64,000 nt of DNA from an uncultured Hyphomicrobiales bacterium (GTDB taxonomy: Bacteria > Pseudomonadota > Alphaproteobacteria > Rhizobiales > Devosiaceae), in assembly GCA_903842455.1 (NCBI GenBank), contig CAIMLX010000267.1:1-64000 (forward strand), given 5' to 3'. Position numbers and translations under genes: made by a program. Positions 39,848 to 49,974 of the stretch are shown here, piece by piece. Each line of letters begins with the position of its first letter. Within the stretch, counting starts at the first letter, position 1. The notes beneath the pieces are model-generated. The model saw only the letters and a program-made list of their open reading frames with translations. It ran no database searches and had not been told where the DNA came from.

Positions 39848-40551
39848 TGGCGCTCATCGAACTCAAGAACGTCATCGGCGGCTATGGTGGCGCGCCTATT
39901 CTCAACGGCGTCAACATGTCGATCGAGCAGAGCGACATCGGGGTGATCGTCGGACCGAATGGCGCGGGGAAATCGACGACGCTGAAGGCGATTTTCGGCC
40001 TGCTCAAGGTTACCGAGGGGTCGATCGTCTTCCAGGGCGAGGAGATCCAGAATGCGCTGCCGGACCGGCTGGTGCCCAAGGGGCTGAGCTTCGTACCGCA
40101 GGAGAAGAACGTCTTCACCTCGATGAGCGTCGAGGAAAACCTGGAGATGGGCGCGTTCACCCGCACTGACGACTTCCGCCCCACCATCGAGTGGGTCTAC
40201 GACATGTTCCCGGTGCTGCGCGAGAAGCGCCGTCAGCCGGCAGGCGAGCTCTCGGGCGGCCAGCGCCAGATGGTGGCCATGGGCCGTGCCCTGATGAGCA
40301 AGCCCAGCCTGCTGCTGCTCGACGAACCATCCGCCGGGCTCAGCCCGCGCTACGTGCTCGAAATCTTCGAGCAGATCGTCAAGGTCAACAAGGCCGGCGT
40401 CGCCATCCTGATGGTCGAGCAGAATGCGCGGCAGGCGCTGGCGTTCGCCTCGCGCGGCTTCGTGCTCGCCACCGGCAAGAACCGTTTCACCGGCACGGGC
40501 CCTGAGCTCATTGCCGACCCCGAAGTCGCCAAAAGTTTCCTCGGGGGCTGA
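39847..40551 (+). CDS. livF: Branched-chain amino acid ABC transporter ATP-binding protein
   Basis: [61 protein letters not shown]. Confidence 0.93.
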   Translation: MALIELKNVIGGYGGAPILNGVNMSIEQSDIGVIVGPNGAGKSTTLKAIFGLLKVTEGSIVFQGEEIQNALPDRLVPKGLSFVPQEKNVFTSMSVEENLEMGAFTRTDDFRPTIEWVYDMFPVLREKRRQPAGELSGGQRQMVAMGRALMSKPSLLLLDEPSAGLSPRYVLEIFEQIVKVNKAGVAILMVEQNARQALAFASRGFVLATGKNRFTGTGPELIADPEVAKSFLGG

Positions 40552-40558
40552 GCGCGCG

Positions 40559-41560
40559 ATGAACGAACTCATCTTCTTTTTCAACAACGTGATCGTCGGC
40601 GGCGTCGCCCTGGGCTCGATCTACGCGGTCGGCGCTATCGGCGTGACGCTGATCTTCGGCATCCTGCGCTTCGCGCATTTCGCCCATGGCGACATGATGA
40701 CGATGGGCGCCTTCATCGCCTTCCTGCTGATGCTGGCCTGCCAGGCGCTGGGCATATCGGTGCCGTTCCTGCCGACGGGGTTCCTGGTCCTGCCGGTGGC
40801 GATGGTGCTCACCACCATCATCGCGCTCGGGCTCGACAAGGGGTTCTACGCTCCCTTGCGCAAGCGCGGCGCCAAGCCCGTCACCATGCTGATTGCCTCG
40901 ATCGGCGTGACGCTGATCATCCAGGGCCTCATCCGCCTGTTCTTCGGCTCGGGCACCTGGTCGTTCTTCGAGAGCGAAACCAAGCAGTTGATCCGCATTC
41001 CGGTGCCGCTCGAGGGTGTCACCCGCACCATCAATTTCACCCAGCCGCAGGTGCTGATGGTGGTGTGTACCGCCGTCGCCGTGCTGGCGCTGCACTTCTT
41101 CCTGACCCGCTCGCGGCTGGGCAAGGCGATGCGCGCCATGGCCGACAATCCTGACCTGGCGCAGGTTTCAGGCATCAACACCAAGGTAGTGGTCCGCGTC
41201 ACCTGGATCATCGCCGGCTCGCTCGCCGCCATGGCCGGCACCATGCTGGCGCTCGACGTGCAGCTGAAGCCGGACCTCGCCTTCAACATCGTGCTGCCGA
41301 TCTTCGCGGCGGCGATCGTCGGTGGTCTCGGGCAATCCTACGGTGCCATCGCGGGCGGCTTCCTGATCGGCTTTGCCGAGACGGCGGCGATCTTCAACTG
41401 GTCGGTGCTGCTGCGGCCGATTGCCGGGGCGCTGCCGTTCGAAGTGCCGGCGACACTGGCCATCGTGCCGACCGAGTACAAGCTCACCGTGGCCTTCGTC
41501 ATCCTCGTGGTGGTGCTGCTCTGGCGCCCGACGGGTATCTTCAAGGGAGCTTCGTCATGA
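40559..41560 (+). CDS. livH: Branched-chain amino acid ABC transporter permease
   Basis: MNELIFFFNNVIVGGVALGSIYAVGAIGVTLIFGILRFAHFAHGDMMTMGAF. Confidence 0.92.
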   Translation: MNELIFFFNNVIVGGVALGSIYAVGAIGVTLIFGILRFAHFAHGDMMTMGAFIAFLLMLACQALGISVPFLPTGFLVLPVAMVLTTIIALGLDKGFYAPLRKRGAKPVTMLIASIGVTLIIQGLIRLFFGSGTWSFFESETKQLIRIPVPLEGVTRTINFTQPQVLMVVCTAVAVLALHFFLTRSRLGKAMRAMADNPDLAQVSGINTKVVVRVTWIIAGSLAAMAGTMLALDVQLKPDLAFNIVLPIFAAAIVGGLGQSYGAIAGGFLIGFAETAAIFNWSVLLRPIAGALPFEVPATLAIVPTEYKLTVAFVILVVVLLWRPTGIFKGASS

Positions 41561-42846
41561 TCGCACGTCGCTCCCTCACCCTGTTCGCAGGGCTGTTCGT
41601 GCTGTTCTGCGTCATTGGCTGGGCACTTGGCGCCGCCAATATCTCGCTGCTGCTGGTGCAGAGTTTCGCCTACGCACTAATCGCGCTCGGTCTCAACATC
41701 CAGTGGGGCTATGGCGGCTTGTTCAACTTCGGCATCATGGGGATGCTGATGCTGGGCGGCGCGGCCACCACCTTCATCTCGACCCCGATCATTCCTGGAT
41801 TCTGGGGGTCTGAAGGCCCGCTGCTGCTGGGCAGGGCGCTGCTCGCCTTTGCCTTCGGCTTCCTGCTGGTCTGGGGCGCCCGCAAGGCCGACCGGGTCGG
41901 CATCCGTGGCGGCTGGAAGACGGCGCTGACCATCGTCGCCTGGGCCGCCGCCTACATCATCTATCGCAGCCAGATCGACGTCGCGGCCGCCTATATCGAG
42001 GCGACGCCGGATGGCTGGATCGGCGGCCTCGGGCTTCACCCGGTTCTGGGCTGGCTGTTTGGCGGCGTCCTCGCGGCTGGTGCGGCCTATATCGTGGGCA
42101 AGATCTGCCTCGGGCTGCGCACCGACTATCTGGCCATCGCCACCATCGGCATTTCCGAAATCATCCGCGCACTGCTCAAGAATATGGACTGGCTGACGCG
42201 CGGTACCCTCACCGTCTCGCCCATCCCGTGGCCGACGCCGCTGCCGCAGGAGTTCCAGGCGAGCGGCACGCCGATCACCGACAGCTTCATCTACGCGCGG
42301 CTGGGCTTTCTCGGCCTCGTGCTGATCGTGCTGATCGTAGCGTTCTTCCTTGTGCAGCGCGCCTATGGCGGACCGTGGGGGCGCATGATGCGCGCCATCC
42401 GCGACAACTACGTCGCCGCGGCCTCGATGGGCAAGAACATCACCAGCCGGCAGCTCGAGGTGTTCATCCTCGGCTCGGTGCTGATGGGCATCGGCGGCGC
42501 CATGCTGGTGAGCTTCGGGCAGATCTACGACCCCGGTTCGTTCCAGCCGATCAACCACACCTTCCTCATCTGGGTGATGGTGATCGTCGGTGGGGCGGGC
42601 AACAACTGGGGCGCGGTGTTCGGGGCCATGCTGATCTACATCACCTGGATGATCTCGGACCCGGTGTCGCAATGGCTGTTCAACGGCATCTCCAACTGGT
42701 CGACCGATCTGGGATGGGGTGCCATTCCCGAGATCCAGTCGCGCGCCAGCCAGATGCGCGTGTTCGTTCTCGGCGTGGTCATCACCATCGCGTTGCGCTA
42801 CGCGCCGCGCGGGCTCATTCCGGAAGTGGTGAAGCGCGAAGCCTGA
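41557..42846 (+). CDS. livM: Branched-chain amino acid ABC transporter permease
   Basis: ALNIQWGYGGLFNFGIMGMLMLGG..RTDYLAIATIGISEIIRALLKN; ATGA overlap with livH. Confidence 0.92.
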   Translation: MIARRSLTLFAGLFVLFCVIGWALGAANISLLLVQSFAYALIALGLNIQWGYGGLFNFGIMGMLMLGGAATTFISTPIIPGFWGSEGPLLLGRALLAFAFGFLLVWGARKADRVGIRGGWKTALTIVAWAAAYIIYRSQIDVAAAYIEATPDGWIGGLGLHPVLGWLFGGVLAAGAAYIVGKICLGLRTDYLAIATIGISEIIRALLKNMDWLTRGTLTVSPIPWPTPLPQEFQASGTPITDSFIYARLGFLGLVLIVLIVAFFLVQRAYGGPWGRMMRAIRDNYVAAASMGKNITSRQLEVFILGSVLMGIGGAMLVSFGQIYDPGSFQPINHTFLIWVMVIVGGAGNNWGAVFGAMLIYITWMISDPVSQWLFNGISNWSTDLGWGAIPEIQSRASQMRVFVLGVVITIALRYAPRGLIPEVVKREA

Positions 42847-42848
42847 GC

Positions 42849-43493
42849 TCAGATCGAGTTCAGGAGCGCCAGCATCACCCGTTCGAGGTCGCGGTCCACC
42901 GACGGGCGCAGGGCCGCGAACTCGGGGCGTTCGAGCACCTCGGCGGCCGCCGTGGAGGGGTGGGCGTTGGGCCACATGCCGGCCACGAAGGTGCCGACCG
43001 TGGCGGCCGTCCAGACGCAGTCCTCGACTGAAGTTTCCGGCAGTTTGTTGTTGATGGCGACGCCGATGCGCCGCACCATTTCGACCAGCCGGCGCTTGAT
43101 CGCCGCGATGGTCTCGACCGAGACGTTCCGTTCGAGCGTCGAGGCGAGGATCGCCAACAGCCTCGGCAGTCGGGGGTTGGCCACGAAGGCCATCGTCCCG
43201 GCCGCGGCGATGGCCCGCTTGTCGCCTGTGGCGCATGCCGCTAGGTCCCGCTCGATCCGCGGCAGGAACGCGTCGATGGCTTCGTGCAGCAGGCCGATCA
43301 GGACCTGCTCGCGACTCTCGAAGTATCTGTAGACATTCGACTTGGTGAAGCCGGCCCTGGCGGCGATGGCATTGAGCCCGGCGCCTTCGGGGCCGCCCTC
43401 GTCGAACAACGCCGCCGCGGCCGCGAGCAGTGCATCGCGGCGGATCTGCTGCTCCTCCGGCTTTCGGGCGCGCTGGAAGTGGGTCTCGGTCAT
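42849..43493 (-). CDS. TetR family transcriptional regulator
   Basis: RDALLAAAAALFDEGGPEGAGLNAIAARAGFTKSNVYRYFESREQVLIGLLHEAID. Confidence 0.92.
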   Translation of the reverse strand: MTETHFQRARKPEEQQIRRDALLAAAAALFDEGGPEGAGLNAIAARAGFTKSNVYRYFESREQVLIGLLHEAIDAFLPRIERDLAACATGDKRAIAAAGTMAFVANPRLPRLLAILASTLERNVSVETIAAIKRRLVEMVRRIGVAINNKLPETSVEDCVWTAATVGTFVAGMWPNAHPSTAAAEVLERPEFAALRPSVDRDLERVMLALLNSI

Positions 43494-44446
43494 GCCGCCT
43501 TTGCAATCGAGGGGAATCGACGTCCTGTCAACTGCTCCGAGACCTGCCAGAGCCGCTCGGCGGCGGCAGCGTCCACGGCGCGCCGCGGGGGTTTTGCATC
43601 ACCCGGGCTGCCGCGCATTTCCATCATGCCGTCCGGCCCGTAGTAGCCACCGGGTCGGGCATCCGGGGAGGTCACCGCGAACAGCTGCGGCAGTGCGCCC
43701 TGGGCGCCACTCTGGCCCATCATCGGGGCGATGACCGTGCCGATGAACTTGCCGATCTGGCCCTGCAGTCCCTCCGCATTGGCGGGGCCATTGGCGACGA
43801 GATCCGTCATGGCCCAGCCGGGGTGGGCTGCCGTGGCGTGCAGGTGCCAGCCATTGGCGTCGCTGCGCTTCTGCAGCTCGCGAGCGAACATCAGCATGGC
43901 CAGCTTGCTCTGGCTGTAGGAGCGGAAGGGCCGGTATGACCTGCGGGCGTCGAGGTCGTCGAAGTCGATGCGGCCGATCTGTGCCGCAGTGCTCGACAGT
44001 TGCACGACCCGCGGCGCCTTGACCGCCATCAGCAGCGGCAGCAACTGCGCGGTGAGCGCGAAGTGGCTCAGGTAGTTGGTGCCCCACTGGAGCTCGAACC
44101 CGTCCTTGGTCTCCTGCCGCTTTGCCGGTGCCATGACGCCGGCATTGTTGACCAGAATGTCGAGCCGGTCATGCTTGGTGGCGAAGTCTTCGGCAAAGCG
44201 CGCGACGTTGGCGAGCGCCGAGAGGTCGAGGCTCTCGTAGCTCACCTTGGCGCTCGGGACCTCGGCCTTGATCCGCGCCAGCGCCGCGGCGCCCTTGGCG
44301 GCGTTTCGTCCGGTCAGCACCACCGTCGCCCCGGCGCGCGCCAGTTCCAGCGCCGTCTCATACCCCAGCCCACCCGTCGCCCCGGTAATCAGCGCCAGTT
44401 TCCCCGCCTGCGAGGGAATGTCCTTGGTCGACCAGCTCATCTGCAT
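43490..44446 (-). CDS. SDR family oxidoreductase
   Basis: ALITGATGGLGYETALELARAGATVVLTGR; NNAGVM; YSQSKLA. Confidence 0.93.
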   Translation of the reverse strand: MQMSWSTKDIPSQAGKLALITGATGGLGYETALELARAGATVVLTGRNAAKGAAALARIKAEVPSAKVSYESLDLSALANVARFAEDFATKHDRLDILVNNAGVMAPAKRQETKDGFELQWGTNYLSHFALTAQLLPLLMAVKAPRVVQLSSTAAQIGRIDFDDLDARRSYRPFRSYSQSKLAMLMFARELQKRSDANGWHLHATAAHPGWAMTDLVANGPANAEGLQGQIGKFIGTVIAPMMGQSGAQGALPQLFAVTSPDARPGGYYGPDGMMEMRGSPGDAKPPRRAVDAAAAERLWQVSEQLTGRRFPSIAKAA

Positions 44447-44458
44447 GCTCCATAAGAG

Positions 44459-44493
44459 AACGATGGTCTGTAATTAAGAGACTGCCGGTCTTT
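44459..44493. promoter_or_regulatory. Tandem operator-like boxes AGAACGATGGTCT / AGACTGCCGGTCT upstream of the first SDR
   Basis: Two 13-bp dyads, 22 bp centre to centre; homologous arrangement at 45551-45585. Confidence 0.55.
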
Positions 44494-44600
44494 TGTCAAG
44501 GCGAGGATGCGCGAGGCATTCGGATGGACGCGGTTCCGGAGGGCAGGGAGGTTGCGGACTGGTCCGACGTCGGGCGGAAGTACCTGGTCGCGGCGCTCGT

Positions 44601-45533
44601 TTACGCCGCTGCGGCCCGCTCCGGGAAGCGGACGCCGCTCAGTTCTTCGGATATGTCCCAGAGCCGCCGGGCAACTGCCACATCCAGCGACCGGCCGGGT
44701 GCCGAGGCCTCGCCGGGCAGGCCACGGACTTCCATGAAGCCCTGCGGCCCGTAGTAGCCGCCCGGCTTCGCCATGGGGTCGGTGGCGGCCATCAGCGTGG
44801 GGAGGGCACCTTGCGGCACCGCCTGGAACATGAAGGAAAAATTGCGACGGAAGAACCCAGCCATGCTCGCCTCGCCCATGCCGTTGTTCACGAGCTCGGT
44901 GCGCGATACGCCCGGGTGGGCGGTAATGCTCGCAATCCCCCAGCCATTGGCGTCGGACCGCCGCTGCAGCTCGAAGCCGAACATCAGGCAGGCGAGCTTG
45001 GTCTGGCTGTAGGACGTCATCGGGCTGTAGTCGCGCTCGGACTGCAGGTTGTCGAAATCGATCCTGCCGTTGCGCGCAGCGATGCTGGCCAGGGGCACGA
45101 CCCGGGCGGCCGGCGCCGCCATCAGCAGGGGCAGCAGCCTCCCGGTCAGGGCGAAGTGGGAAAGGTAGTTGGTTTCGAACTGCAGCTCGAAGCCATCGCG
45201 GGTGGTCTCGCGGGTAGGCGGCGCCATCACGCCGGCATTGTTGACGAGGATATCCAGGCGATCGTGCCGCGTGGCGAAGTCGGCGGCGAAGCGGGTGACG
45301 TTGCCGAGGTGGGACAGGTCGAGGTTTTCGTAGGTGACTTTGGCACCCGGCACCTCGGCCTTGATCCGCTGCAGCGCCATGGCGCCTTTTTCAGGGCTGC
45401 GTCCGGTCAGCACCACGTCGGCGCCGGCCCGCGCCAGCTCGATGGCGGTCTCGTAGCCCAGACCACCGGTTGCCCCGGTGACGAGCGCCAGTTTCCCGGC
45501 CTGCGAGGGAATATCCTTGATCGACCAACCCAT
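44601..45533 (-). CDS. SDR family oxidoreductase (paralogue of 43490-44446)
   Basis: MGWSIKDIPSQAGKLALVTGATGGLGYETAIELARAGADVVLTGR; NNAGVM; YSQTKLA. Confidence 0.93.
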   Translation of the reverse strand: MGWSIKDIPSQAGKLALVTGATGGLGYETAIELARAGADVVLTGRSPEKGAMALQRIKAEVPGAKVTYENLDLSHLGNVTRFAADFATRHDRLDILVNNAGVMAPPTRETTRDGFELQFETNYLSHFALTGRLLPLLMAAPAARVVPLASIAARNGRIDFDNLQSERDYSPMTSYSQTKLACLMFGFELQRRSDANGWGIASITAHPGVSRTELVNNGMGEASMAGFFRRNFSFMFQAVPQGALPTLMAATDPMAKPGGYYGPQGFMEVRGLPGEASAPGRSLDVAVARRLWDISEELSGVRFPERAAAA

Positions 45534-45550
45534 ATGCCTGCTCCATTAAG

Positions 45551-45585
45551 AGAACGATGGTCTTTAATTAAGCGGCCGTCGGTCT
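45551..45585. promoter_or_regulatory. Duplicated operator region upstream of the second SDR
   Basis: AGAACGATGGTCT at 45551-45563 and CGGCCGTCGGTCT at 45573-45585 align with 44459-44493. Confidence 0.5.
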
Positions 45586-45623
45586 GTTTTCAAGGCGCAG
45601 TTGAGCCCGTCGGGTGAGCAAAC

Positions 45624-45652
45624 AAGAAAGGCCCGGGGTCGCCCCCGGGCCT
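45624..45652 (-). terminator. Rho-independent terminator of the liv SBP gene
   Basis: Minus strand AGGCCCGGGG-GCGA-CCCCGGGCCTTTCTTG. Confidence 0.75.
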
Positions 45653-45675
45653 CGTATGCACTGAAGCGTCGATCC

Positions 45676-46884
45676 TTACTGGATCGGGCCCTTCTCGACG
45701 AACTTGCCGTCTTCGAGGGCGAGCTCGACGATGACGCCGTCGACGTCGCCGGCCGCGTCGAACTCGAGCGGACCACCAGCGCCTTCATAGTCGATGTCGG
45801 TGCCGGCCTTGATCAGCTCGACTGCCTTGCTCCACTCGCCGGGGAGGATCGTCTCGCCCGGAGCGGTTGCGACTTCGCGCAGCGCGGCGGACAGGCCCTC
45901 ACGGCCAGCGTTGCCGTTCTTCTCGATCGCGAGGGCGATCAGGAAGGCGGCATCGTAGGCCTGCGGCGCGTAGGTCGCCTCAGGGTTCTGGCCAGCGTCG
46001 GTCGCCAGCTTCTTGTAGGCATCGGCCGAGGCGCCGGCATAGGCACCGGCACGGGTGGCGATGATCTTGCCGTTGACGGCTTCCGGCGGCAGGCCGGTCA
46101 CCAGGTCGTCGCCGATCATGCCGTCGCCGCCGACATAGGCGGTGAACTCACCGGCCTCGATCGACTGCTGCAGGATGGTCTTGCCCGAGCCCGAGGCGTA
46201 GGCGAGGATCACGAGGTTCTGCGAGCCGCCCGAGGACAGCTGGCCGAGTTCGGCGCGGTAGTCTGCCTTGCCGTCTTCATGCGCGACGTTGGACGAAACC
46301 GTGCCGCCGCCGGCGGTGAAGGTTGCGACGAACACGTCGGCGAGACCCTTGCCGTAGTCGTTGTTCACGTAGGTGACGGCAACGTCCGTGATGCCCTTGG
46401 CGAGGACCAGTTCGGCCATCTTGACGCCCTGGAAGGCATCCGACGGGGTGGTGCGGTAGACGAGGTCGCTGTCCTCGAGCGTGGTCAGCGCCGGGGCCGA
46501 AGCCGACGGCGAGATCTGCACGACGCCGCCCGGGATACCGGCAGCGGTAGCAGCGCCGATGGTGGCGCCGGTGCAGAAGGCGCCGACGATGGCGGTGACC
46601 TGGTCGGTGTTGACGAGCTTGTCAGCGGCGGGGCCGGCAACCGACGGGTCGCAAGCGGAGTCACCGGTGATCGAGACGAGGTTGCCGCCGAGGATACCGC
46701 CCTGGGCGTTCACCTGGTCGAAGGCGAGCTGCGCGCCCGCCACGATCGGCGGGGCCAGAGATTCGATCGGGCCGGTCAGGTCGCCCAGGATGCCGACCTT
46801 CACGTCTTCAGCGAGCGCCGGCACGGCGAGGCCGAGAACCATGGCGCCGACAGCGAGGCCGAGCAAGGAGTGGGTTTTGGTCAT
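45676..46884 (-). CDS. Branched-chain amino acid ABC transporter substrate-binding protein (LivJ/LivK type)
   Basis: Signal peptide; VKVGILGDLTGPIESLAPPIVAGAQLAFDQVNAQGGILGG. Confidence 0.92.
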   Translation of the reverse strand: MTKTHSLLGLAVGAMVLGLAVPALAEDVKVGILGDLTGPIESLAPPIVAGAQLAFDQVNAQGGILGGNLVSITGDSACDPSVAGPAADKLVNTDQVTAIVGAFCTGATIGAATAAGIPGGVVQISPSASAPALTTLEDSDLVYRTTPSDAFQGVKMAELVLAKGITDVAVTYVNNDYGKGLADVFVATFTAGGGTVSSNVAHEDGKADYRAELGQLSSGGSQNLVILAYASGSGKTILQQSIEAGEFTAYVGGDGMIGDDLVTGLPPEAVNGKIIATRAGAYAGASADAYKKLATDAGQNPEATYAPQAYDAAFLIALAIEKNGNAGREGLSAALREVATAPGETILPGEWSKAVELIKAGTDIDYEGAGGPLEFDAAGDVDGVIVELALEDGKFVEKGPIQ

Positions 46885-47115
46885 GATGTCCCTCTTTCAC
46901 GTTGCGACGTCCCCGGTGCCGTTCTCTTGGGGCGCCTTGAGGCCGCTCGCAACAATTGATGGGGGCATGAACCCATGCCCCGCTGGGCGCGATATTGCAT
47001 AGTTCGGACAAGGGAGTCATCCGGTTTTGATCGGTTGGTAAAGGCCGCGGACATTGTGTTTGGTCTCGCCTCGCCTATAAGTTCGCCAGCGTCTTGCAGC
47101 ATTGGCGGGTCCCGG

Positions 47116-48165
47116 ATGCGTGTTCTTGTTTTCCTGTTCCTGCTGGTTGTCTGCTCAGTGCCCGGCGCGGCGTTGGCGCAGGGGTCGATCGAGACGCTCG
47201 AGACGACGCCTGCGGGGGAGGCCGCGACCGACGAAACCGCCGAGCCGCTGCCGCCGCCGCCGTGCGGCACGCAGCCGATGACCATTGCCCGCATGGCCTG
47301 GCCGTCCGCTGCGATCCTCGCCGAAGTGCATTCGCGGCTGCTGACGGCGTACTACCAGTGCAACGTCATGCTGAACGAGGGCGACCTGGCCGCCACCGGG
47401 TCGTCGATGGGCGCTACCGGCCAGCCCGCGGTTGCGCCGGAAATGTGGATCGCCCGGATCGCCGATATCTGGAACGCCGCCATGCAGGGCCAGAAGGTGC
47501 GGCAGGCCGGGGTCTCTTACGTCGATCCTGTATTCGAGGGCTGGTTCGTGCCGGACTACGCGGCGGAGCAATGGCCAGAGGTCACCACGATCGAAGGACT
47601 GAAGGCCCGCGCCGCTGACTTTGCCGAGGTGCCCGGCACGGCACGCGGCAAGTTCATCTCGTGCCCGCTCGACTGGGGCTGCGCCATCGTCAACCGCAAC
47701 CTGCTGCGCGCCTATGGCCTCGACCAGAGCTTCGACATCGTCGAGCCGGCCAACCGGTTCGAGATGGATACGCTGATTGCCGAGGCGGTGGGCCGCAAGC
47801 AGCCGATCCTGTTCTACTACTGGCAGCCCAACGCCATCCTCAGCCAGTTCGCCTTCCGGCCGGTTGCGCTGGCCGCCTACAATCGCGAGGCTTTCCAGTG
47901 CATGGGCCGCGCCACTTGCGCCGCGCCGTCGCCCACCGGTTTTGCGCCCGACCCTGTGATCACCGCCGTCGCCGAGTGGGTCTATCTGGATGCCCCGCAG
48001 GTGGCTGTCTATTTCAGCCGCGCCCATATGCCCTTTGCCGAGATGAACCTCATGCTTCAGCAACTGGGCGAGCCGGGTGCCACGGTGGAGACGGTCGCCG
48101 ACCGCTTCATCGCCGAGCGCAGCGAGATCTGGCGCCCCTGGGTCGGGCTGCCGGCAATCCCCTGA
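47116..48165 (+). CDS. Glycine betaine/choline-type ABC substrate-binding protein (OpuAC/ProX-like)
   Basis: Signal peptide MRVLVFLFLLVVCSVPGAALAQ; ARMAWPSAAILAEVHSRLLTAYYQCNVML..PILFYYWQPNAILSQF. Confidence 0.75.
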   Translation: MRVLVFLFLLVVCSVPGAALAQGSIETLETTPAGEAATDETAEPLPPPPCGTQPMTIARMAWPSAAILAEVHSRLLTAYYQCNVMLNEGDLAATGSSMGATGQPAVAPEMWIARIADIWNAAMQGQKVRQAGVSYVDPVFEGWFVPDYAAEQWPEVTTIEGLKARAADFAEVPGTARGKFISCPLDWGCAIVNRNLLRAYGLDQSFDIVEPANRFEMDTLIAEAVGRKQPILFYYWQPNAILSQFAFRPVALAAYNREAFQCMGRATCAAPSPTGFAPDPVITAVAEWVYLDAPQVAVYFSRAHMPFAEMNLMLQQLGEPGATVETVADRFIAERSEIWRPWVGLPAIP

Positions 48166-48299
48166 CCGGTAGTCAACCTCCGGTTAGCCATCCCAACTAT
48201 CTGCCTTGTGCTGATACGAAGCTGTCATGGAGCGCCGCTAGGCTGCCGACCGAGTCGCAAGCTAGCGCTTCAAGGTATTGAAATTACTATTTTATTTTC

Positions 48300-49898
48300 T
48301 TGCGGTTAGGTTTTCGGAAAGCTTCTTCGGTCAGGTTGACGCCGGCTTGCGCCATCAGTGCGCCGGAGAGTTACCAGTTGCGTCGCCAGTCTCCCGTCGA
48401 GCCGGTTATCGGCACCTATCGTCTCGTCTTTGTCGGTGTGGGCCTGATTCTGTTTGCCATGGGTGGCATCAGCGCCTTCGAGGTCATGCAGTCGGGCTTA
48501 GAGAGCCGGCCGCTCGAGTTCGTAGCTGTCCGGGTCGGTGGCTGCGTGTCCTTGATGCTGCTGCTGCGCTGGGGTTACACGCGGCTGAAGCGGCAACTGC
48601 TCCAGGCCGAAGCGGTGCAGCGGAAGCTGCTGGATTTGGCTTATGAGGACGCGCTGACAGGCGCTTTCACCCGCTCCTACTTCTACGACCAGTTGCAGGA
48701 ATGCATACACGGCACCGACAGTCCCGTTGCCTACATGCAGATCGACATGGACAACCTGAAGGTCCTCAACGATTCGCACGGACACAAGGCAGGCGACGCG
48801 GCGCTGGTCCACCTGGTCCGCACGCTGAAGACGCTGATGCCCGATGCGCTCGTCGGTCGCCTCGGCGGCGATGAATTCGGCATTGCCCTTGTCGGCCAGG
48901 ACAACAAGCCGGCCCTGGTCCGGCTCGGCGACCAGATCCTCTATACGCTCGGCCAGCCCATCGCCGTCGACGGACGCGCCATACGGCTCTCCGCCACCAT
49001 CGGCGTCGCGGTCTGGCCGCACGACGCCGGGGAAGTCGACGAACTGATCACCAAGGCCGACCTGGCGCTCTACAGGGGCAAGAAGGATGGCCGTGCTTCT
49101 ACCGTTGCGTTCGAGCCGGACCTGCTGGCGGACGAGCGCTACCGGCGCTTCATCGAGCGTGACCTGCGCGCGGCGCTGCTGCTCAACGAACTCGAGCTTC
49201 ACTATCAGCCCATCTTCGCCGCCGACGGGGCGACCCGCCTCAGCTACGAGGCGCTGGTGCGCTGGCAGCACCCGGTGCGCGGCCGGATCCTGCCAGGCGA
49301 GTTCATCGCCATCGCGGAACAGTCGGACCTAATCGACAAGCTTGGCGAGTGGGTGCTGCGGCGCGCCATCGCCGACCTGCCGCGGCTCGGCCAGCTGACG
49401 GTGGGGGTCAATATCTCGCCGGCACAGTTGAAGCGCCGCGACTTCGCCGACCGCTTCGCCGCGATCCTCGCCGAATCCGGCACCGCTGGCAGCCGCCTCG
49501 TCATCGAGGTCACCGAGTCGCTGCCGCTGCAGAGTTCGGGTGTCGAAAATGAGAACATCGCCAGGTTGCAGGCGCTAGGCGTGCGGGTCGCGATCGACGA
49601 TTTTGGCGCGGGATTTGCCAGCCTCGAGTATCTGCGCAGCTTTCCCTTCGACATCATCAAGATCGATCGATCCTATGTGGCCAACCTGTCGGCGAGCCGG
49701 GTCGACGGGCTGATCGTGACGGCCATCTGCAAGATCGCCCAGTCCCTCGGGGTGGAGGTTATCGCCGAGGGCGTCGAGACGGCGGAGCAGTTGCTATTCC
49801 TGCAGCGCGCTGGAGTGACGGCCCTGCAAGGCTACCTGCTGGCGAGACCCGAGCCGCTTGCCGCGCAATGGTCCATCGCCGTGGCGAGCGCCGCCTGA
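48300..49898 (+). CDS. GGDEF-EAL cyclic-di-GMP signalling protein
   Basis: GRLGGDEFGIALV and SYEALVRWQHPVRG; start uncertain. Confidence 0.9.
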   Translation: MRLGFRKASSVRLTPACAISAPESYQLRRQSPVEPVIGTYRLVFVGVGLILFAMGGISAFEVMQSGLESRPLEFVAVRVGGCVSLMLLLRWGYTRLKRQLLQAEAVQRKLLDLAYEDALTGAFTRSYFYDQLQECIHGTDSPVAYMQIDMDNLKVLNDSHGHKAGDAALVHLVRTLKTLMPDALVGRLGGDEFGIALVGQDNKPALVRLGDQILYTLGQPIAVDGRAIRLSATIGVAVWPHDAGEVDELITKADLALYRGKKDGRASTVAFEPDLLADERYRRFIERDLRAALLLNELELHYQPIFAADGATRLSYEALVRWQHPVRGRILPGEFIAIAEQSDLIDKLGEWVLRRAIADLPRLGQLTVGVNISPAQLKRRDFADRFAAILAESGTAGSRLVIEVTESLPLQSSGVENENIARLQALGVRVAIDDFGAGFASLEYLRSFPFDIIKIDRSYVANLSASRVDGLIVTAICKIAQSLGVEVIAEGVETAEQLLFLQRAGVTALQGYLLARPEPLAAQWSIAVASAA

Positions 49899-49974
49899 TC
49901 CGACCTTCCGCCTACGCCAATCGCCGTGGCTGCGCCCGCCTTGCGCGGCATGGGAAGCGCTGGCTATAACAGAG

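Noticed and set aside
41677-43506. 609-aa antisense ORF over livM and TetR
   Set aside because: Low-complexity shadow ORF; livM and TetR products are clearly recognisable in other frames.
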